The notes: generated by a model from the sequence alone, not told the origin. DNA of 33,252 bases from Brevundimonas sp. (GCF_016463295.1 NZ_JAEMRO010000020.1:1-33252); one strand, 5' to 3'; positions 16,911 to 25,861 are shown, counted from the stretch's first letter. Translations and numbers: made by a program.

Positions 16911-18008
16911 ATGGCGAAGAGAAAGGGGGCGGTCTCCACGGATGTCGGCCCTCGCGCCGATCCCGCCGACGCCTCGGTCGAGGATGCGCTGACGCTGGGC
17001 GATGCCCTGCGGGCCGCGCGTGAGGCCAGCGGTCGCTCGCTGGCCGAGTTGTCGACCCAGACCCGCGTCCATACCCGCTATCTGACCGCCATCGAGCAGA
17101 ACGACTTCTCCATCCTGCCCAACCGGGTGTTTTCGATCGGCTATGTCCGCTCCTATGCGGCGGCCCTGGGACTGGACGAGCAGACGGCGGTCGAGCGGTT
17201 CAAGCGCGAGAGCCCGGACCCGACCGTGCCGCTGCAGGCCCCGTCCGGCATCGCCTATGAGGATGTGAAGCGAAACTCCGGGCGTCTGGCGGTCGTCGGC
17301 GGGATACTGCTGGTCGCCGTCGTCGGCTGGAACATCTTTCAGCGCGTCAATCTGGTCCAGGCTCCGCGCCCGTCGGACATCGCCCAGGTGCCACCGAACT
17401 GGACCACCGAAAAGGCGCTGGACAAGACGGGCCTGCGTCTGGCTCCGCCCGAGCCCGCGCCCGCCGACCAGACCGTGCCCCAGCTCTATGTGACTCCGGG
17501 CCTGGAGATGCAGATGACGGGCATCGCCGCGCCGACGCCCGAACAGCTGGCCGCCGAAGCCGCCTCGGCCCAGCCCGTGCGCAAGGCCTTCAACCCGCGC
17601 GGGGCCCTGTATGGCGCGCCCGCCACGGCGTCGCAGGTGGTAATCCAGGCCACCCGGTCGGCCAATATCGTGGTCCGTCTGCCCGACGGGCGCATCCTGT
17701 TCGCGCGACAGTTGAACGCGGGGGACGCCTGGCGCGCCCCTATCGGTCTGTCGGCGACTCTGGACGTCTCCGAGCCGGCGGCCTTCGATGTCTACATCAA
17801 TGGCGAGTTCGCCGGGGCCATGCCGGCGCTGCAGGTGCCGCTCGGGCAGTTCAACGCCCGCGCCGAGGCCCAGCTGCGTCAGGCGGCCGCCGAGACTGCC
17901 GCTCGCGTCCAGCAAGCCCAGCAGGCCTCTCAGGCGCGTGCGGCGGCACAGCCTCGCCCCACCGCTGTCCCAGCCACGGCCCCTGTCCCGGCCCCGCCCG
18001 CGCGATAG
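16911..18008 (+). CDS. rodZ: RodZ-like helix-turn-helix membrane protein
   Basis: RodZ links the MreB cytoskeleton to the cell-wall elongation complex. The 365-residue protein has the family's three parts. A cytoplasmic HTH_25 domain (residues 28-95, [19 protein letters not shown] and [15 protein letters not shown]) comes first. One membrane helix follows (about 125-145, [15 protein letters not shown]). A periplasmic region with a DUF4115 domain (about 245-330) contains [20 protein letters not shown]. The last 50 residues are Ala/Gln- then Pro-rich. The position immediately before ispG is a strong context clue, as rodZ-ispG is also the order in E. coli. The start ATG has a GAGGAC ten bases upstream. 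Confidence 0.88.
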   Translation: MAKRKGAVSTDVGPRADPADASVEDALTLGDALRAAREASGRSLAELSTQTRVHTRYLTAIEQNDFSILPNRVFSIGYVRSYAAALGLDEQTAVERFKRESPDPTVPLQAPSGIAYEDVKRNSGRLAVVGGILLVAVVGWNIFQRVNLVQAPRPSDIAQVPPNWTTEKALDKTGLRLAPPEPAPADQTVPQLYVTPGLEMQMTGIAAPTPEQLAAEAASAQPVRKAFNPRGALYGAPATASQVVIQATRSANIVVRLPDGRILFARQLNAGDAWRAPIGLSATLDVSEPAAFDVYINGEFAGAMPALQVPLGQFNARAEAQLRQAAAETAARVQQAQQASQARAAAQPRPTAVPATAPVPAPPAR

Positions 18009-18043
18009 GGCTGCGTCGCCACTGTCTTGGCCTTGTCGTGGTC

Positions 18044-18067
18044 TTGTGAGTTGGCATGCCCTATATT
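18044..18067 (+). promoter_or_regulatory. Possible ispG promoter giving a near-leaderless mRNA
   Basis: A good -10-like CCTATATT (18060-18067) ends nine bases before the ispG ATG, with TTGTGAG at 18044-18050 as a possible -35 of the Caulobacter type. The spacer of nine is one short of the 10-14 given for that consensus. A start seven bases after the -10 would fall right at the ATG. No Shine-Dalgarno sequence is seen before ispG. Confidence 0.35.
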
Positions 18068-18075
18068 CCACGACC

Positions 18076-19233
18076 ATGAGCGCTGATCACTCCTCCGAAC
18101 TGGGTCACGTCCGTCCGTGGCGGCATATCGAACGGCGCAAGAGCCGTCAGATCATGGTCGGCAATGTTCCCGTCGGCGGCGGCGCGCCGATCACCGTCCA
18201 GTCGATGACCAACACCCTGACCTCGGACGCCGCGGCGACCCTGGAGCAGATTCGTCAGCTGGAAGAGGCCGGGGCCGATATCGTCCGGGTCTCCTGCCCC
18301 GACGTGGAATCGACCGCCGCCTTCAGGACCATCGCCCGCGAGTCCCGCGTGCCGCTCGTCGCCGACATCCATTTTCATTACAAGCGCGGCATCGAGGCGG
18401 CCGAAGCGGGTGCGGCCTGCCTGCGCATCAATCCCGGCAACATCGGCAGTCCCGACCGCGTCCGCGACGTCATTCAGGCGGCCAAGGATCACGGCTGCTC
18501 CATGCGCATCGGTGTCAATGCCGGCTCGCTGGAGCGTGAACTGCTGGAGAAGTACGGCGAGCCCTGCCCCGACGCCATGGTCGAGAGCGCGCTGAACCAT
18601 GCCCGCATCCTGCAGGACCACGACTTTCACGCGTTCAAGATTTCGGTAAAGGCGTCCGACCCCTTCCTGACCGTCGCCGCCTATCAGCAACTGGCCGAGG
18701 CCATCGACTGTCCTCTGCATCTGGGCGTGACCGAGGCGGGGCCCTTGCGCACCGGCACGATCAAGTCGGCCATCGGCCTGGGCTCCATGCTGTGGGCCGG
18801 GATCGGCGACACCATACGCGTTTCCCTGGCCGCCGATCCGGTCGAGGAGATCAAGGTCGGTTTCGATATCCTGAAGTCGCTGGGTCTGCGCCACCGGGGC
18901 GTCAACATCATCGCCTGCCCGTCGTGTGCGCGTCAGGGCTTCAATGTCATCGAGACAGTAGGGGTTCTGGAGGAGCGGCTGGCCCACATCACCACGCCGA
19001 TGTCGCTGTCCATCATCGGGTGTGTCGTCAACGGCCCGGGCGAGGCACTTTATACCGACGTCGGCTTCACCGGCGGGGGTGCGGGCTCCGGCATGGTCTA
19101 TCTGAACGGCAAGATCGCCCACAAGCAGCACAACGACGGCATGATCGAGGAGATCGTCGCCCAGGTCGAGGCCAAGGCGGCGGAACTGGATGCGGCCCGG
19201 GCCGGGCAGGCGGCGCTGGAAGCCGCGGAGTAG
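18076..19233 (+). CDS. ispG: 4-hydroxy-3-methylbut-2-enyl diphosphate synthase IspG
   Basis: IspG (GcpE) reduces methylerythritol cyclodiphosphate to HMBPP in the MEP isoprenoid pathway, using an iron-sulfur cluster. The 385-residue protein has the TIM-barrel part with [19 protein letters not shown] and VADIHFHY, and the cluster domain with CPSCARQ (C281, C284), CVVNGPGE (C316, and E323 as fourth ligand). The C-terminus carries [21 protein letters not shown]. The ATG at 18076 gives a family-length protein. The sequence before it lacks a ribosome-binding site, see the promoter entry. It follows rodZ by 67 bases and precedes two lipoprotein genes by 98 bases. Confidence 0.98.
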   Translation: MSADHSSELGHVRPWRHIERRKSRQIMVGNVPVGGGAPITVQSMTNTLTSDAAATLEQIRQLEEAGADIVRVSCPDVESTAAFRTIARESRVPLVADIHFHYKRGIEAAEAGAACLRINPGNIGSPDRVRDVIQAAKDHGCSMRIGVNAGSLERELLEKYGEPCPDAMVESALNHARILQDHDFHAFKISVKASDPFLTVAAYQQLAEAIDCPLHLGVTEAGPLRTGTIKSAIGLGSMLWAGIGDTIRVSLAADPVEEIKVGFDILKSLGLRHRGVNIIACPSCARQGFNVIETVGVLEERLAHITTPMSLSIIGCVVNGPGEALYTDVGFTGGGAGSGMVYLNGKIAHKQHNDGMIEEIVAQVEAKAAELDAARAGQAALEAAE

Positions 19234-19331
19234 TTGTGTCGAAAACCGGCGATTGACGACGCAACCGTCGGATGCGACATGGGATTCAAGGCCTGCCAGG
19301 GGGGTAGGCTTTTCCAATCTTCGGGGCTTTC

Positions 19332-19811
19332 ATGACTTCCAGAACTTTCACGCGCTTCGGCGTGCGTGCAGTCGCGCTTGCGGCTGTCGCCATCACGCTC
19401 CCGGCCTGCGCCACTATCACGCGCGGGTCCAGCCAGGACTTCACTGTGGAAAGCACGCCTCCCGGCGCACGGGTTTCGACGTCCAACGGTTTCCAGTGCG
19501 ATTCGACGCCCTGCACCTTCCGCATGCCGCGCAAGAACGGTTTCCGCGTCACTGTTTCGCGTGAAGGCTATGTGAGCCAGGAAGTCGAAGTGACCAGCGG
19601 CGTGTCGGGCGGCGGGGCCGCGGGCATGGCCGGCAATGTGGTCTTTGGCGGCGTCATCGGAGCGGTCGTCGACGGCACCTCCGGGGCCATGAAGGACCTG
19701 TCGCCGAACCCCCTGGTGGTCGTGCTTCTGACGCCAGCCGAACAGCGGGCCGCCGACGCCGAGCGCGCCCGTGCCGCAGCCGCTCAACCTGCTCCTACAG
19801 CCGGGAACTGA
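19332..19811 (+). CDS. Small PEGA-like lipoprotein
   Basis: This 159-residue protein opens with a signal peptide and lipobox LPAC (the Cys lies in ACATITRG). It then has a PEGA-like beta domain: FTVESTPPGARVSTSNG and CTFRMPRKNGFRVTVSREGY. Such domains are found in surface lipoproteins, where they appear to bind envelope components. A Gly-rich hydrophobic stretch (GGGAAGMAGNVVFGGVIGAVV) follows, like a glycine-zipper, and the tail is Ala-rich. A disulfide between the two Cys of CDSTPC is possible. Four bases separate it from the next lipoprotein gene, so they are one unit. The function is unknown. Confidence 0.85.
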   Translation: MTSRTFTRFGVRAVALAAVAITLPACATITRGSSQDFTVESTPPGARVSTSNGFQCDSTPCTFRMPRKNGFRVTVSREGYVSQEVEVTSGVSGGGAAGMAGNVVFGGVIGAVVDGTSGAMKDLSPNPLVVVLLTPAEQRAADAERARAAAAQPAPTAGN

Positions 19812-19814
19812 TCC

Positions 19815-20348
19815 ATGACCCTCAAACCATTTGCTGCGGCACTGGCTGCAGTGTCGCTCCTCAGCGTGGCAGCCTGTGCCACGCCTTCCCGCCCCGAGAT
19901 GATGGTCCTGCCGGCGACGACGGGCCTGACCGCCTCATCCGGCGATCTGGGGTATCGGTCGGTCACGACCGTGAACGTCAGCGGCGGAGAGGACACCAAT
20001 CCGCTCTGGACCTCGCAGGTTTCCAACGAGGACCTGAAGACAGCGTTGGAGCAGTCGCTGGAAGCGGCTGGCTATATGGGATCGTCCGGCCCGCCCATGA
20101 CGGTTACGGCCAATATGATCGAGCTCAATCAGCCGATGATGGGTCTGGACCTGAGCGTCACCAGCCGGATCCAGTATCAGGTCACCAGCAATGGTCGTGT
20201 CGTATTCAACGATACGGTCGCGGCGACCGGAACGGCGACGATGGGCGACGCCTTCGCCGCCGTCGAGCGCCTGCGCATCGCGAACGAGAAGTCGATCAAG
20301 GAGAACATCAAGCAGTTCCTGACGCGCTTCCGGGCCACCGCACGCTGA
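19815..20348 (+). CDS. Conserved small lipoprotein of unknown function
   Basis: The 177-residue protein has a signal peptide with lipobox VAAC, so it should be lipidated at the Cys of ACATPSRPE. The body alternates short strands and helices: WTSQVSNEDLKTALEQSLEA, then MTVTANMIELNQPMMGLDLS, and a C-terminal helix NEKSIKENIKQFLTRFRA. The pattern of NEDLKTALEQSL followed by beta strands resembles periplasmic lipoproteins that build a small alpha/beta domain, but I do not identify a named family. It is the last gene before a strong terminator and probably shares a transcript with the PEGA-like lipoprotein gene upstream. Confidence 0.85.
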   Translation: MTLKPFAAALAAVSLLSVAACATPSRPEMMVLPATTGLTASSGDLGYRSVTTVNVSGGEDTNPLWTSQVSNEDLKTALEQSLEAAGYMGSSGPPMTVTANMIELNQPMMGLDLSVTSRIQYQVTSNGRVVFNDTVAATGTATMGDAFAAVERLRIANEKSIKENIKQFLTRFRATAR

Positions 20349-20369
20349 TTGCAGCAACTGTCTCGAGAC

Positions 20370-20404
20370 AGGCGGGACCGGCCGAGCGCTGGTCCCGCCT
20401 TTTT
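20370..20404 (+). terminator. Rho-independent terminator after the lipoprotein pair
   Basis: A perfect 10-bp stem, AGGCGGGACC (20370-20379) with GGTCCCGCCT (20391-20400), has an 11-base loop and runs into TTTT (to 20404). It ends the plus-strand transcript; the convergent TauE/SafE gene stops five bases further on, so the hairpin may serve both directions. Confidence 0.9.
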
Positions 20405-20408
20405 CGTG

Positions 20409-21188
20409 TCAGGCGACGATGCCCGCCAGTTGCAGGCCCTGGAAGATCGACAGGATCAGCAGCAGGCTGCCCACCGCATAGGTCAGCACCTTGCGCGGGA
20501 CCTTCTTGACGATCAGCCCGGCGAACGGGGCGGCGATCAGTCCGCCGGCGACCAGGCCCGCCACGGCGGCGAAATGGTTCTCCAGCGCGCCTGCCTCTTC
20601 CCAGTGACCGGTGACCAGGGCCCAGACGAAAGTGGCGCTGATGGCCACCGTCAGGAAAAACTCGGCGGTGTTGACCGTGCCGATGGCGCGGCGCGGTTCC
20701 TGACCGGCCCCGACCATGGCCGAGGAGACCGTCGGGCCCCAGCCGCCGCCGCCGATGGCGTCCAGAAAGCCGCCGACGACGCCGACGGGGGCCATTAGCC
20801 AGGACGGCAGGCGGCGCGGGTGGGTGTCATGTCCCGCACGCCACAGGATCCAGATACCGATGACGGCCAGATAGGCGATCACGAACGGTTTGATGACGTC
20901 GCCCTCGATGCCCGCCAGGACATAGGCTCCGAACACGCCGCCGATGATCCCGGCCAGGGCCAGCGGGACGAACAGTCGCCATTCCACATTCCTGTGCCAG
21001 ACGTGACTGCCGGCCGAGGCACCGGTGGTGAAGACCTCTGCGGCATGCACGCTGGCACTGGCGGTCGCGGGCGGCACGCCCAGCGCCAGCAGGACCGACG
21101 ACGAGATGACGCCGTAGGCCATGCCCAGGGCTCCATCGATCGCCTGGGCCAAGAGGCCGACCATCAGAAACAGCAGGAAGGTTTCCAT
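20409..21188 (-). CDS. TauE/SafE family sulfite-exporter-like permease
   Basis: This is a 259-residue integral membrane protein with about eight hydrophobic segments in two similar halves, as in the TauE/SafE (DUF81) family. The first half starts with FLLFLMVGLLAQAIDGALGMAYG and the second with APVGVVGGFLDAIGGGGWGP; the paired G-x-DG and GG(G)GG motifs at the start of each half are the family hallmark. Members export sulfite, sulfoacetate or other small organosulfur anions, and the substrate here is unknown. The gene is convergent with the lipoproteins and separated from prfA by 172 bases. The start ATG at 21188 is the natural choice as it leads straight into the first helix. Confidence 0.92.
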   Translation of the reverse strand: METFLLFLMVGLLAQAIDGALGMAYGVISSSVLLALGVPPATASASVHAAEVFTTGASAGSHVWHRNVEWRLFVPLALAGIIGGVFGAYVLAGIEGDVIKPFVIAYLAVIGIWILWRAGHDTHPRRLPSWLMAPVGVVGGFLDAIGGGGWGPTVSSAMVGAGQEPRRAIGTVNTAEFFLTVAISATFVWALVTGHWEEAGALENHFAAVAGLVAGGLIAAPFAGLIVKKVPRKVLTYAVGSLLLILSIFQGLQLAGIVA

Positions 21189-21360
21189 TCAGCCCCCGAC
21201 GGAGACACCGCAGCGCGGCGCTCCCGTTTCGATGTAATGCGCCATGAGGCAAAGCGTTACTGGAAGCACCACGAAAATCCGTGGCGGGACCCACGCATCG
21301 ACAGGCGCAGGCTGACGGGGTAAGGCTCCGCCCCTTTTCAAGACCCAGGATTTACCGCCC

Positions 21361-22428
21361 TTGCGACTGCCCCAGGCCCGGCTCGATCAGGTGCTCGACC
21401 GCTTCCACCAGGTGGAGGCGCGGATGGGTGCGGCCACGGACGGTCAGGAGATCGTGCGCCTGTCCAAGGAACACGCCGAGATGAAGCCGGTGGCCGATGC
21501 GGTCATGGCCCTGGCGAAGACCCGTGCGGAGATGGCTGATCTGGAAGCCATGGCGTCTGATCCCGAAATGGCCGAGATGGCGGCGGAGGAGCTTCAGGCC
21601 CTGCGCGACACCTTGCCCGAGATGGAGCGGGAGGTGGCGCTGCTGCTGGCCCCGCGCGATGCGGACGAGAATGCCAGCGCCGTGCTGGAAGTCCGGGCGG
21701 GGACCGGCGGGGACGAGGCGGCGCTGTTCGCGGGCGACCTGTTCCGCATGTACAGCCGCTATGCCTCCAGCCGGGGCTGGCGGGTCGAGGTGGACAGCCT
21801 GACCGAGGGCGACGCCGGGGGCTACAAGGAGGTCATCGCCACGGTCACGGGCGAGGGCGTCTTCGGTCGGCTGAAGTTCGAGAGCGGCGTGCACCGGGTG
21901 CAGCGCGTGCCGACTACGGAATCGCAGGGCCGCATCCACACCTCGGCGGCGACGGTGGCTGTACTGCCCGAGGTCGAGGACGTCGAGATCGAGATCCACG
22001 ACAAGGACATCCGCATCGACACCTACCGGTCGTCGGGCAGTGGCGGCCAGCACGTCAACACGACCGATTCCGCCGTTCGGATCACCCACCTGCCGACCGG
22101 TATCATGGTGACGTCGTCTGAGAAATCTCAGCACGTGAACCGCGACAAGGCGATGAAGAACCTGCGGGTGCGGCTGTACGACATGCAGCGCCAGGCCAAG
22201 GATCTGGCCCGTTCAGATACGCGCAAGAGCCAGGTCGGGTCCGGCGACCGGTCCGAACGCATCCGGACCTACAACTTTCCGCAGGGGCGGGTCAGCGATC
22301 ACCGGATCAACCTGACCCTGCACAGCCTGCCGCAAATTCTGGAGGGGGACATCGACCCACTGCTGAACGCCCTGATCGCCGAGGACCAGGCCGCGCGCCT
22401 GGCCGATCTGGAAGCCGAACTGGGCTGA
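21361..22428 (+). CDS. prfA: Peptide chain release factor 1
   Basis: RF1 reads UAA and UAG and triggers release of the finished protein. The 355-residue protein carries the stop-codon-reading PxT motif as PTT in [17 protein letters not shown] and the catalytic GGQ in [16 protein letters not shown]. The N-terminal helical domain [20 protein letters not shown] is intact. The start is TTG at 21361, about ten bases after AGGA; no ATG fits, and the family N-terminus needs this codon or one nearby. In many alphaproteobacteria prmC, the methyltransferase that modifies the GGQ glutamine, follows directly. Here it does not. Confidence 0.98.
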   Translation: MRLPQARLDQVLDRFHQVEARMGAATDGQEIVRLSKEHAEMKPVADAVMALAKTRAEMADLEAMASDPEMAEMAAEELQALRDTLPEMEREVALLLAPRDADENASAVLEVRAGTGGDEAALFAGDLFRMYSRYASSRGWRVEVDSLTEGDAGGYKEVIATVTGEGVFGRLKFESGVHRVQRVPTTESQGRIHTSAATVAVLPEVEDVEIEIHDKDIRIDTYRSSGSGGQHVNTTDSAVRITHLPTGIMVTSSEKSQHVNRDKAMKNLRVRLYDMQRQAKDLARSDTRKSQVGSGDRSERIRTYNFPQGRVSDHRINLTLHSLPQILEGDIDPLLNALIAEDQAARLADLEAELG

Positions 22429-22761
22429 GGCTGCGGACGAAAACGGAGTCCATTCGGTCCACTCGGTCCATTCGGTCCGCCTTGGGGTCCAGAGTCTCCA
22501 TGAGCCGGAAAACGGAGCCGTCGCGCGCCTGATGACGCGACGCTGCTTGGATTTCGCTCATCGCCTGGGGGCGGCGGAGCGGGGTGGAAATTGTCAAAGA
22601 CCGCGGGCGCGGGCCCACAGAGGGGCCTGACCGCATTCTACCACGGGTCAGAGGCGTGCTCAGCAGAATGGCCAAAAGACCGCCGGGTGAAGGTCGAGAA
22701 GGGCCGGTTCGGGGTCCGGAAGGACCGGAGTATCTGTCTCCGGAATGACCTCCCGGTGACG
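22429..22761. other. 333-base gap between prfA and sco, no gene seen
   Basis: No credible coding region is visible. The gap contains a short tandem repeat near its left end (see that entry), two copies of GAAAACGGAG (22439-22448 and 22508-22517) and an inverted repeat CCGGAG/CTCCGG (22726-22731 and 22739-22744) just downstream of the sco stop. The inverted repeat lacks a T run, so a terminator is doubtful. A minus-strand open frame crossing from prfA looks like chance. Confidence 0.6.
22451..22477. repeat. Nine-base tandem repeat, three copies
   Basis: The unit CAYTCGGTC occurs three times in a row (22451-22459, 22460-22468, 22469-22477), with the middle copy differing by one base (CAC instead of CAT). 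It is close to the prfA stop and in non-coding sequence. Its role is unknown. Confidence 0.85.
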
Positions 22762-23391
22762 CTAGCCCCGCGCCATGTTGCGTTCGATGACCGAGGCGGC
22801 CTGCTGGGGGCCGAGGTCGTGGGCCAGGGGTGCGCGGAACTTGCCGTCCGGTCCCATCAGATAGACGGTCAGCGAGTGGTTCATGGTGTAGCCTTCGCCC
22901 TCTCCGACCTGGCTGTAGTAGGCGCGGTAGGCATCGGCGGCGGTGCGGACCTGTTCGGGCGTGCCGGTCAGGCCGATGACGCCTTCGGGAAACCCTGGCG
23001 ACGACAGATAGTCCTTCATGGCCTGGGGCGTATCGCGGGCCGGGTCGACGGTGACGAAGACGATCTGGACATCCTTGGCCTTGTCACCCAGCTGGCGCTG
23101 CGTCGCTTCCAGCGCGGCCAGGGTCGTGGGGCAGTAGTCGGGGCAGTAGGTGAAGCCGAAGAAGACCAGCGACCATTTGCCGTCCAGGATGGACTGATCG
23201 ACGGGCTGGCCGTCCTGATTGACCAACTGGAAGGGTCCGCCGACCTGGGGCTGTCCGGTTCCGGTCTCTGTGAAGGTGACGGCGTCGGTTGTCTGGCTGC
23301 GACCGCCGACGACGACCAGGGCCACGACAACGATGGCTGCGGCGATGGCGATACAGGCCCCGGCGAACAGCAGGATGGAACGGCGCGGCAT
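22762..23391 (-). CDS. SCO1/SenC/PrrC family copper chaperone
   Basis: Sco proteins deliver copper to the CuA site of cytochrome c oxidase and can act as thiol reductases; in Rhodobacter the homologue SenC/PrrC belongs to the reg/prr locus. The 209-residue protein has one N-terminal membrane helix (about 6-28) and a periplasmic thioredoxin fold. Its copper ligands are C83 and C87 in TYCPDYCPTT and H172 in YTMNHSLTVYL. The ATG at 23391 has GAGGG five bases upstream; an ATG four codons earlier (23403) has no such site. It is divergent from regB with only about 50 bases between the start codons, so the two may share control. Confidence 0.94.
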   Translation of the reverse strand: MPRRSILLFAGACIAIAAAIVVVALVVVGGRSQTTDAVTFTETGTGQPQVGGPFQLVNQDGQPVDQSILDGKWSLVFFGFTYCPDYCPTTLAALEATQRQLGDKAKDVQIVFVTVDPARDTPQAMKDYLSSPGFPEGVIGLTGTPEQVRTAADAYRAYYSQVGEGEGYTMNHSLTVYLMGPDGKFRAPLAHDLGPQQAASVIERNMARG

Positions 23392-23444
23392 CGTGACCCT
23401 CATGGAACATGCGCAATGGCGGCAAGCCGGGCTATAGAAGAGCC

Positions 23445-24956
23445 GTGAGCCAGACCCAAGCCCCGTTTTCGTCGCAGGCCGACCCGCCGGAGACCGGCCG
23501 TTTCGGAGGCTGGCGCAATCTGCCGCGCCGCAGCCGGGGCCTGAGCCTGCGGACGTTGATCATCCTGCGCTGGATGGCCATCGCCGGACAGAGCGCGACC
23601 GTGGTCGTCGCGACCGGCTGGTTTCATTTCGACCTGCCGCTGTGGCCCTGCCTGGCCGTCATCGCCCTCAGCGTGGTGATGAATCTGAACGCCACCGCCC
23701 GGTTGAAGCGGTCGGACGGGGCGGTGGCCGATGGCCGGACCACGGCCCTGCATCTGGGCTTCGACATCCTGCAGCTCAGCATGCTGCTGGGGCTGACCGG
23801 CGGGTTGCAGAATCCGTTCAGCCTGCTGCTGGTCGCGCCGGTGACGGTGGCAGCGGCCTCCCTGCCGGGGCGTCAGGCGGTGCTGATGGGGCTGCTGGTG
23901 CTGGCGGCGACCGTAGCCCTGTTCTTCATGTCCATGCCCCTGCCCTGGCAGGCGGGCACAGAGCTGGAGCTGCCGCCGCTGTACCGATTCGGCACCGGGC
24001 TGGCGCTGGTGACCGGCGTGGTCTTCACCTCGGCCTATGCCTGGCGGGTGGCGGCGGATGCGGAGAAGCTGGAGCTGGCCCTGGCGACGACGCAGGATGT
24101 GCTGCAACGTGAACAGCGGCTGGCGGCGCTGGGCGGGCTGGCGGCGGCGGCGGCGCATGAGCTGGGCACGCCTCTGGCCACCATCCAGGTCGTGGCCAAG
24201 GAACTGCTCAGGGCCTCGATCAAGGACGGACCGGCGGCCGAGGACGCCGCCCTGATCCTGCAGCAGGCCGAGCGGTGCCGGGACATTCTGAAACAGCTGT
24301 CACAACAGCCGGAAGAGGGCGACGCCTCCTTCGCCGATGTCGGGCTGAAGGCCCTGCTGGAAGAGGTGACCGAGCCGCATCGCGGGTTCGATCTGGCCTT
24401 CGAAGTGTCGGTCCGCACCGCCTCGGGCGAGCCGGACCCGCGGGTTCGGCGCCTGCCCGAAGTGATCCACGGCCTGTCGACCCTGGTGGAGAATGCCGCG
24501 GATTTCGCGGGGTCGAAGGTGCGGGTGCGGGCCCTGGTCGATGCGGGCTTCATCGAGATCGAAGTCGTGGACGACGGACCGGGCTTTCCGGCCGACATCC
24601 TGCCGCGTCTGGGCGAACCCTATGTGACCAGCCGGCCGCAGGGCAAGGCGCGCCGGGCCCTGGCGGCCCAGATTGCCTCTTCGGTCGCCGCCGCCACACC
24701 CGGTCGCAAGGGGCGCAAGGCCAGGCCGGTGCTGACGCCCGAGGCGATCGCACCCAGCCAGGGCGGTATGGGGCTGGGCTTCTTCATCGCGCGCACCCTT
24801 CTGGAACGGACGGGCGGCAAGGTGGCCGTGGGGTCGGGCGACGGGGCGACGGACCGGAGCCAGCCGCGGGGTGCACGCGTGGCCGTCCGCTGGCCGAGGC
24901 CGGCTCTGGAAGTCGCGGCTCAGGAGTCTTCGGTCGAGGACGCTTCGGCGTAGTGT
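23445..24956 (+). CDS. regB: Redox-sensing histidine kinase RegB/PrrB/ActS type
   Basis: RegB senses quinone state and oxidation and phosphorylates RegA. The 502-residue protein has six predicted membrane segments in the first 200 residues, including the quinone-linked GGLQNPF motif (119-125). The dimerisation domain has the phosphorylated His in AAAAHELGTPLATI (H238), and the redox-active Cys is in AERCRDILKQ (C278). The ATPase domain holds LVENAADFA, EVVDDGPGFP and GMGLGFFIARTLLERTGG. Between EPYVTSRP and GGMGLGFF about 40 extra residues, rich in Ala, Lys and Arg, lengthen the ATP lid. The GTG at 23445 follows GAAGAG; an ATG at 23409 would add twelve residues. Confidence 0.93.
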
Positions 24957-25024
24957 CGCACCCCCGACGCTGAACCTTGACCGCAGTCGTATCGTTACCG
25001 ATGTCCCTGCCAAGGAGAACACCG

Positions 25025-25591
25025 ATGGCCGAAGTCGAGACGAGCACTGAAGACCGCATCGCCGCCCTGGCGGACAAGAGCCTGTTGCTACTGGACGACG
25101 ACAATGCCCTGCGCACACGGCTGGGCCGGGCGCTGGAAAGCCGGGGCTTCGAGGTGACGCTGGCGGCGTCCCTGGCCGAGGCGCGCGATGCGTTGAAGAC
25201 CGCGCTACCGGCCTTCGCCGTGTTGGACATGCGGCTGGAGGACGGCAACGGCCTGAAGATCGTGGAGGCCATCCGCGACCGACGCGAGGACGCCAAGATC
25301 GTCATGCTGACCGGCTATGGGGCCATCGCCACGGCGGTCGCCGCCGTCAAGGCCGGGGCCGTGGACTATCTCCAGAAGCCCGCCGACGCCGACGATGTGG
25401 TCAAGGCTTTGCTGGCCACCGGCGAAGCGCCCGAGCCGCCCGCCAATCCGATGAGCGCGGATCGCGTTCGCTGGGAGCATATCCAGCGCGTCTATGAGCT
25501 GTGCGACCACAATGTCTCGGAGACGGCGCGTCGTCTGGGCATGCACCGCAGGACCCTGCAACGCATCCTGGCCAAGCGCGCGCCGCGCTAA
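25025..25591 (+). CDS. regA: Response regulator RegA/PrrA/ActR type
   Basis: RegA is the DNA-binding partner of RegB, controlling respiration, photosynthesis or nitrogen and carbon fixation genes in relation to oxygen in other species. The 188-residue protein has a receiver domain with the acidic pocket LLLDDDNALR, phospho-acceptor D68 in AVLDMRLEDGNGL, T96 and K118 in YLQKPADADD. After a Pro-rich linker a Fis-type helix-turn-helix follows: HNVSETARRLGMHRRTLQR, which is nearly invariant in RegA proteins. The ATG at 25025 has AAGGAG seven bases upstream. It is 68 bases after regB in the same direction, probably co-transcribed, and ends three bases before the convergent DUF6356 gene. Confidence 0.96.
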   Translation: MAEVETSTEDRIAALADKSLLLLDDDNALRTRLGRALESRGFEVTLAASLAEARDALKTALPAFAVLDMRLEDGNGLKIVEAIRDRREDAKIVMLTGYGAIATAVAAVKAGAVDYLQKPADADDVVKALLATGEAPEPPANPMSADRVRWEHIQRVYELCDHNVSETARRLGMHRRTLQRILAKRAPR

Positions 25592-25594
25592 GCC

Positions 25595-25861
25595 TTACAG
25601 GCCAACGTCCCAGACACCGGCGTCACGCATGCGGGTCTCGCGCGCCTCTTCGGCCCGACCGCCCAGGTCACGGGCCATACCCCGGATGGACTCCGAGACG
25701 GTGCTCTTGTGCAGGCCGGGGATCAGGGCGTGGGTGAAGGCACAGGCCGAAAGCCTGAGGAGCTTGAAGCCATAGCGTGACGACGCCGCCATATGCTGGA
25801 AATAGGTTTCCTCGACCTCGCGCGGGTGGTCGGCGAACAGGCGCTTGAAGGTGCGGATCAT
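25595..25861 (-). CDS. DUF6356 family protein
   Basis: This 88-residue protein matches the small DUF6356 family, whose function is unknown. Typical parts are FADHPREVEETYFQHMAAS, a central hydrophobic FKLLRLSACAFTHALIPGL, which could be a membrane-associated helix, and a basic/acidic C-terminus SIRGMARDLGGRAEEARE. The start ATG at 25861 gives the full family length. It faces regA (3-base gap between stops) and is divergent from the glutaryl-CoA dehydrogenase gene, with a 140-base region between that should hold both promoters, though I could not pick clear ones out. Confidence 0.85.
   Translation of the reverse strand: MIRTFKRLFADHPREVEETYFQHMAASSRYGFKLLRLSACAFTHALIPGLHKSTVSESIRGMARDLGGRAEEARETRMRDAGVWDVGL

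Noticed and set aside
18061..19317. A 418-codon open frame antisense to ispG
   Set aside because: Same pattern of mirrored codon bias, no domain, no ribosome-binding site; ispG is certain.
21317..21338. GGGG/CCCC hairpin followed by TTTT before prfA
   Set aside because: Only four perfect pairs and it would stop transcription toward prfA; the upstream gene is divergent, so there is no transcript to end.
22307..22675. A minus-strand 122-codon open frame over the prfA end and gap
   Set aside because: It overlaps prfA and its DRMDRVDRMD pattern only reflects the nine-base DNA repeat; no other sign of coding.
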